A DNA stretch of 6,420 nucleotides from NCBI GenBank assembly GCA_023818725.1, contig JAMWBX010000080.1, forward strand, positions 1 through 6,420. The letters are read 5' to 3'. This DNA is from Candidatus Omnitrophota bacterium. Lineage in GTDB: Bacteria > Ratteibacteria > UBA8468 > B48-G9 > DTJG01. The notes under the pieces are model-generated. The model ran no database searches. It had not been told where the DNA came from and saw only the letters and a program-made list of their open reading frames with translations. Position numbers and translations under genes: made by a program. This document shows, one piece after another, positions 6,294 to 6,420 of the stretch (positions are counted from its first letter, which is position 1; every line of letters begins with the position of its first letter).

Positions 6294-6323
6294 TTGACTT
6301 CTTTGCTTTTGCTGGTGTATCAT
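6294..6323 (+). promoter_or_regulatory. Candidate sigma-70-type promoter of dapA
   Basis: TTGACT (6294-6299) and TATCAT (6318-6323) each match the consensus hexamers at five of six bases, with an 18-base spacer. Transcription would begin near 6330, giving a very short leader that still contains AGGAGG (6333-6338). An alternative -10, TATACT (6324-6329), would have a 24-base spacer, which is too long. Confidence 0.5.
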
Positions 6324-6342
6324 TATACTATCAGGAGGTACT

Positions 6343-6420
6343 ATGTTTCAAGGGTCGATTGTCGCGATAGTAACCCCTTTTAAGGACGGAAGGTTTGACA
6401 GGAAAAGATTTAAAGAACTT
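6343..6420 (+). CDS. dapA: 4-hydroxy-tetrahydrodipicolinate synthase family protein (3' partial)
   Basis: Only the first 26 residues are in the window. They begin MFQGSIVAIVTPFKDGRFD, which is the characteristic opening of DapA: the first barrel strand with the TPF motif, followed by DG and a helix. The start follows a near-perfect AGGAGG with a four-base spacer. DapA condenses pyruvate with aspartate semialdehyde in the cytoplasm, the committed step to diaminopimelate and lysine. The same fold serves sialic-acid and sugar-acid aldolases, and the catalytic lysine lies outside the window, so the exact activity cannot be confirmed. The MFxGSIVAxVTPF form favours a true DapA. Its own promoter region and the 240-base gap suggest independence from the damaged genes upstream. 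Confidence 0.8.
   Translation, partial: MFQGSIVAIVTPFKDGRFDRKRFKEL

Noticed and set aside
6259..6296. 12-codon leader peptide starting TTG behind GGAGG (6251-6255)
   Set aside because: The spacer is only three bases, the start is TTG, and the codons show no run of a regulatory amino acid.
1..6420. tRNA, rRNA, CRISPR array, riboswitch, insertion sequence
   Set aside because: No regularly spaced repeats, transposase with terminal repeats, cloverleaf or conserved riboswitch core was seen on either strand.

Overview
The window is bacterial, compact and read almost entirely on the + strand. The best clue to the organism is the mix of genes: a large GH42-like glycosidase, two uroporphyrinogen-decarboxylase (URO-D) superfamily proteins that do not look like HemE, a LacI-type regulator remnant, and a prepilin-type protein with a [21 protein letters not shown]-terminus followed by a YSEDYDGW motif. 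This mix is familiar from Lentisphaerae/Verrucomicrobia/Planctomycetes-like (PVC) genomes and some related candidate phyla. The assignment is an inference from gene style, not from a marker gene.

Layout: (1) Positions 1-4207 form one co-directional block. It holds the 3' part of a GH42-like glycosidase, a 23-codon ORF joined to it by an ATGA overlap, and two adjacent but dissimilar URO-D-family genes. Both URO-D genes are preceded by the same AAAAGGAGAG ribosome-binding site. The second has no ATG/GTG/TTG at its natural start. A stop/start overlap that would be ATGA reads ATAA, so the first codon appears to be AUA. (2) Positions about 4300-6102 are a run of damaged genes: a LacI-family sensor-domain remnant lacking its DNA-binding half and carrying an in-frame TGA, a short and probably truncated prepilin-type protein, and a TIM-barrel glycosidase-like gene broken by an out-of-frame internal deletion. 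G+C is visibly higher in much of the last part. (3) Positions 6103-6342 are non-coding and carry candidate promoter elements and a small dyad. (4) From 6343 an intact dapA-type gene begins and runs off the window.

How the genes may work together: the intact block pairs a sugar-cleaving enzyme with two URO-D-fold proteins, a superfamily that includes corrinoid/methyl-transfer enzymes. One possible reading is a sugar or glycoside catabolic locus with a methyl-group-handling step, but no corrinoid protein or other confirming partner lies in the window. The order regulator, prepilin, glycosidase in the damaged part looks like the relic of a second sugar-use cassette. The dapA-like gene has its own promoter and is probably an unrelated housekeeping gene.
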